Below are positions 22,030 to 22,323 of a stretch of DNA of 22,323 bases, in pieces. How positions within the stretch are numbered: the first letter of the stretch is position 1; the number at the start of each line of letters is the position of its first letter. The notes under the pieces are model-generated. The model saw nothing but the letters and a program-made list of their open reading frames with translations, had not been told where the DNA came from and ran no database searches. The position numbers and the translations under genes were made by a program. The stretch covers positions 1-22,323 of the forward strand of contig CAJUGG010000105.1 of assembly GCA_910585995.1 (NCBI GenBank), written 5' to 3'. The stretch is from an uncultured Lachnospiraceae bacterium (GTDB taxonomy: Bacteria > Bacillota > Clostridia > Lachnospirales > Lachnospiraceae).

Positions 22030-22323
22030 TTAAATAATTTTTCTTTGGGGCATAGGGATAACTTTTCCCGGTGCTGTTTCCTTTGGCAGTGGCGCCGGTC
22101 CGTATGGAAGTCCTGTATTGGCGTATACTGTATCCGAAGTAGCTAAACTGTCAAACGTGCCATCATCATAGGAAATTCCCATAGTTTCAAGTAAAGGGTT
22201 ACTCGTTGGCGGCTCCGGTGTCGGTGCAACACCAACGGTTGCCGCAAGCTGTTCCAGATTGCTGACAAGTTCCTGCTGTTTGTGCGGAAACAGATGGGAG
22301 TAAGTATTCAGTGTTGTGGATAC
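22030..22323 (-). CDS. Tyrosine recombinase (integrase), C-terminal fragment cut by the window edge
   Basis: The last 97 codons of a gene reading leftward; the frame is open to the right edge at 22323. It starts with VSTTLNTYSHLFPHKQQEL, the C-terminal signature of phage/ICE-type tyrosine recombinases, with the catalytic Tyr in TYSHLFP. A low-complexity tail of ~70 residues rich in Pro/Thr follows and ends PMPQRKII before TAA at 22030-22032. The catalytic Arg/His residues lie outside the window. Facing guaA at 140 bases, it is the integrase of an element inserted at the guaA 3' end. The cargo and type of the element are not visible. Confidence 0.88.
   Translation of the reverse strand, partial: VSTTLNTYSHLFPHKQQELVSNLEQLAATVGVAPTPEPPTSNPLLETMGISYDDGTFDSLATSDTVYANTGLPYGPAPLPKETAPGKVIPMPQRKII

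Overview
The window looks like a chromosomal segment of a spore-forming Gram-positive of the Clostridia, most likely a Lachnospiraceae-type gut bacterium. The sporulation genes (spoIIID and a GerA-type germinant receptor), the AGGAGG-type ribosome binding sites, the frequent TTG starts, the ECF sigma/DUF4179 pair and the G-rich coding strands all point that way. Almost every gene lies on the + strand. The only supported minus-strand gene is a cut-off integrase at the right edge.

Left part (1-10.4 kb): the right half of a long-hairpin repeat; an ECF sigma factor with its DUF4179 partner, behind a likely self-activated promoter; ispE; a germinant receptor operon behind a good sigma-G promoter, consisting of a GerAA-type subunit, a GerAB-type permease fused in frame to a truncated GerAC-type lipoprotein, and a small membrane protein; a DUF1934 protein; then a hypothetical gene, a MATE exporter and recQ.

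Middle part (10.4-12.9 kb): a complete 308-bp long-hairpin repeat; a PadR repressor with two adjacent 20-bp operator-like repeats over its own -10 region; a SEDS (FtsW/RodA-like) protein with an extra N-terminal permease-prefix-like domain, overlapping padR by 4 bp; a second complete long hairpin in opposite orientation, ending in a 15-bp tandem repeat.

The most unusual region is 12.98-19.0 kb. It is a tightly packed five-gene run: a macro-domain protein, an alpha-helical repeat protein, a CheY-like receiver protein, an RNase HIII-like nuclease without the usual N-terminal substrate-binding domain, and a 1178-residue protein. That large protein joins an RNA:DNA-hybrid-binding (viroplasmin/RNase HI-type) domain, a ClpB-like AAA+ module, a degenerate receiver-like segment, an FtsH-like AAA+ module and an M41 zinc peptidase, with no membrane segment. 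I know no characterised system with this make-up. The working idea is a hybrid-sensing or hybrid-degrading ATPase-protease, perhaps for defence or stress, and this is inference.

Right part (19.0-22.3 kb): spoIIID behind a good sigma-E promoter; a TPP riboswitch controlling thiT; guaA behind a strong promoter; and, just past guaA and facing it, the C-terminus of a tyrosine integrase. This places the end of an integrated element at the 3' end of guaA, with the element continuing beyond the window.
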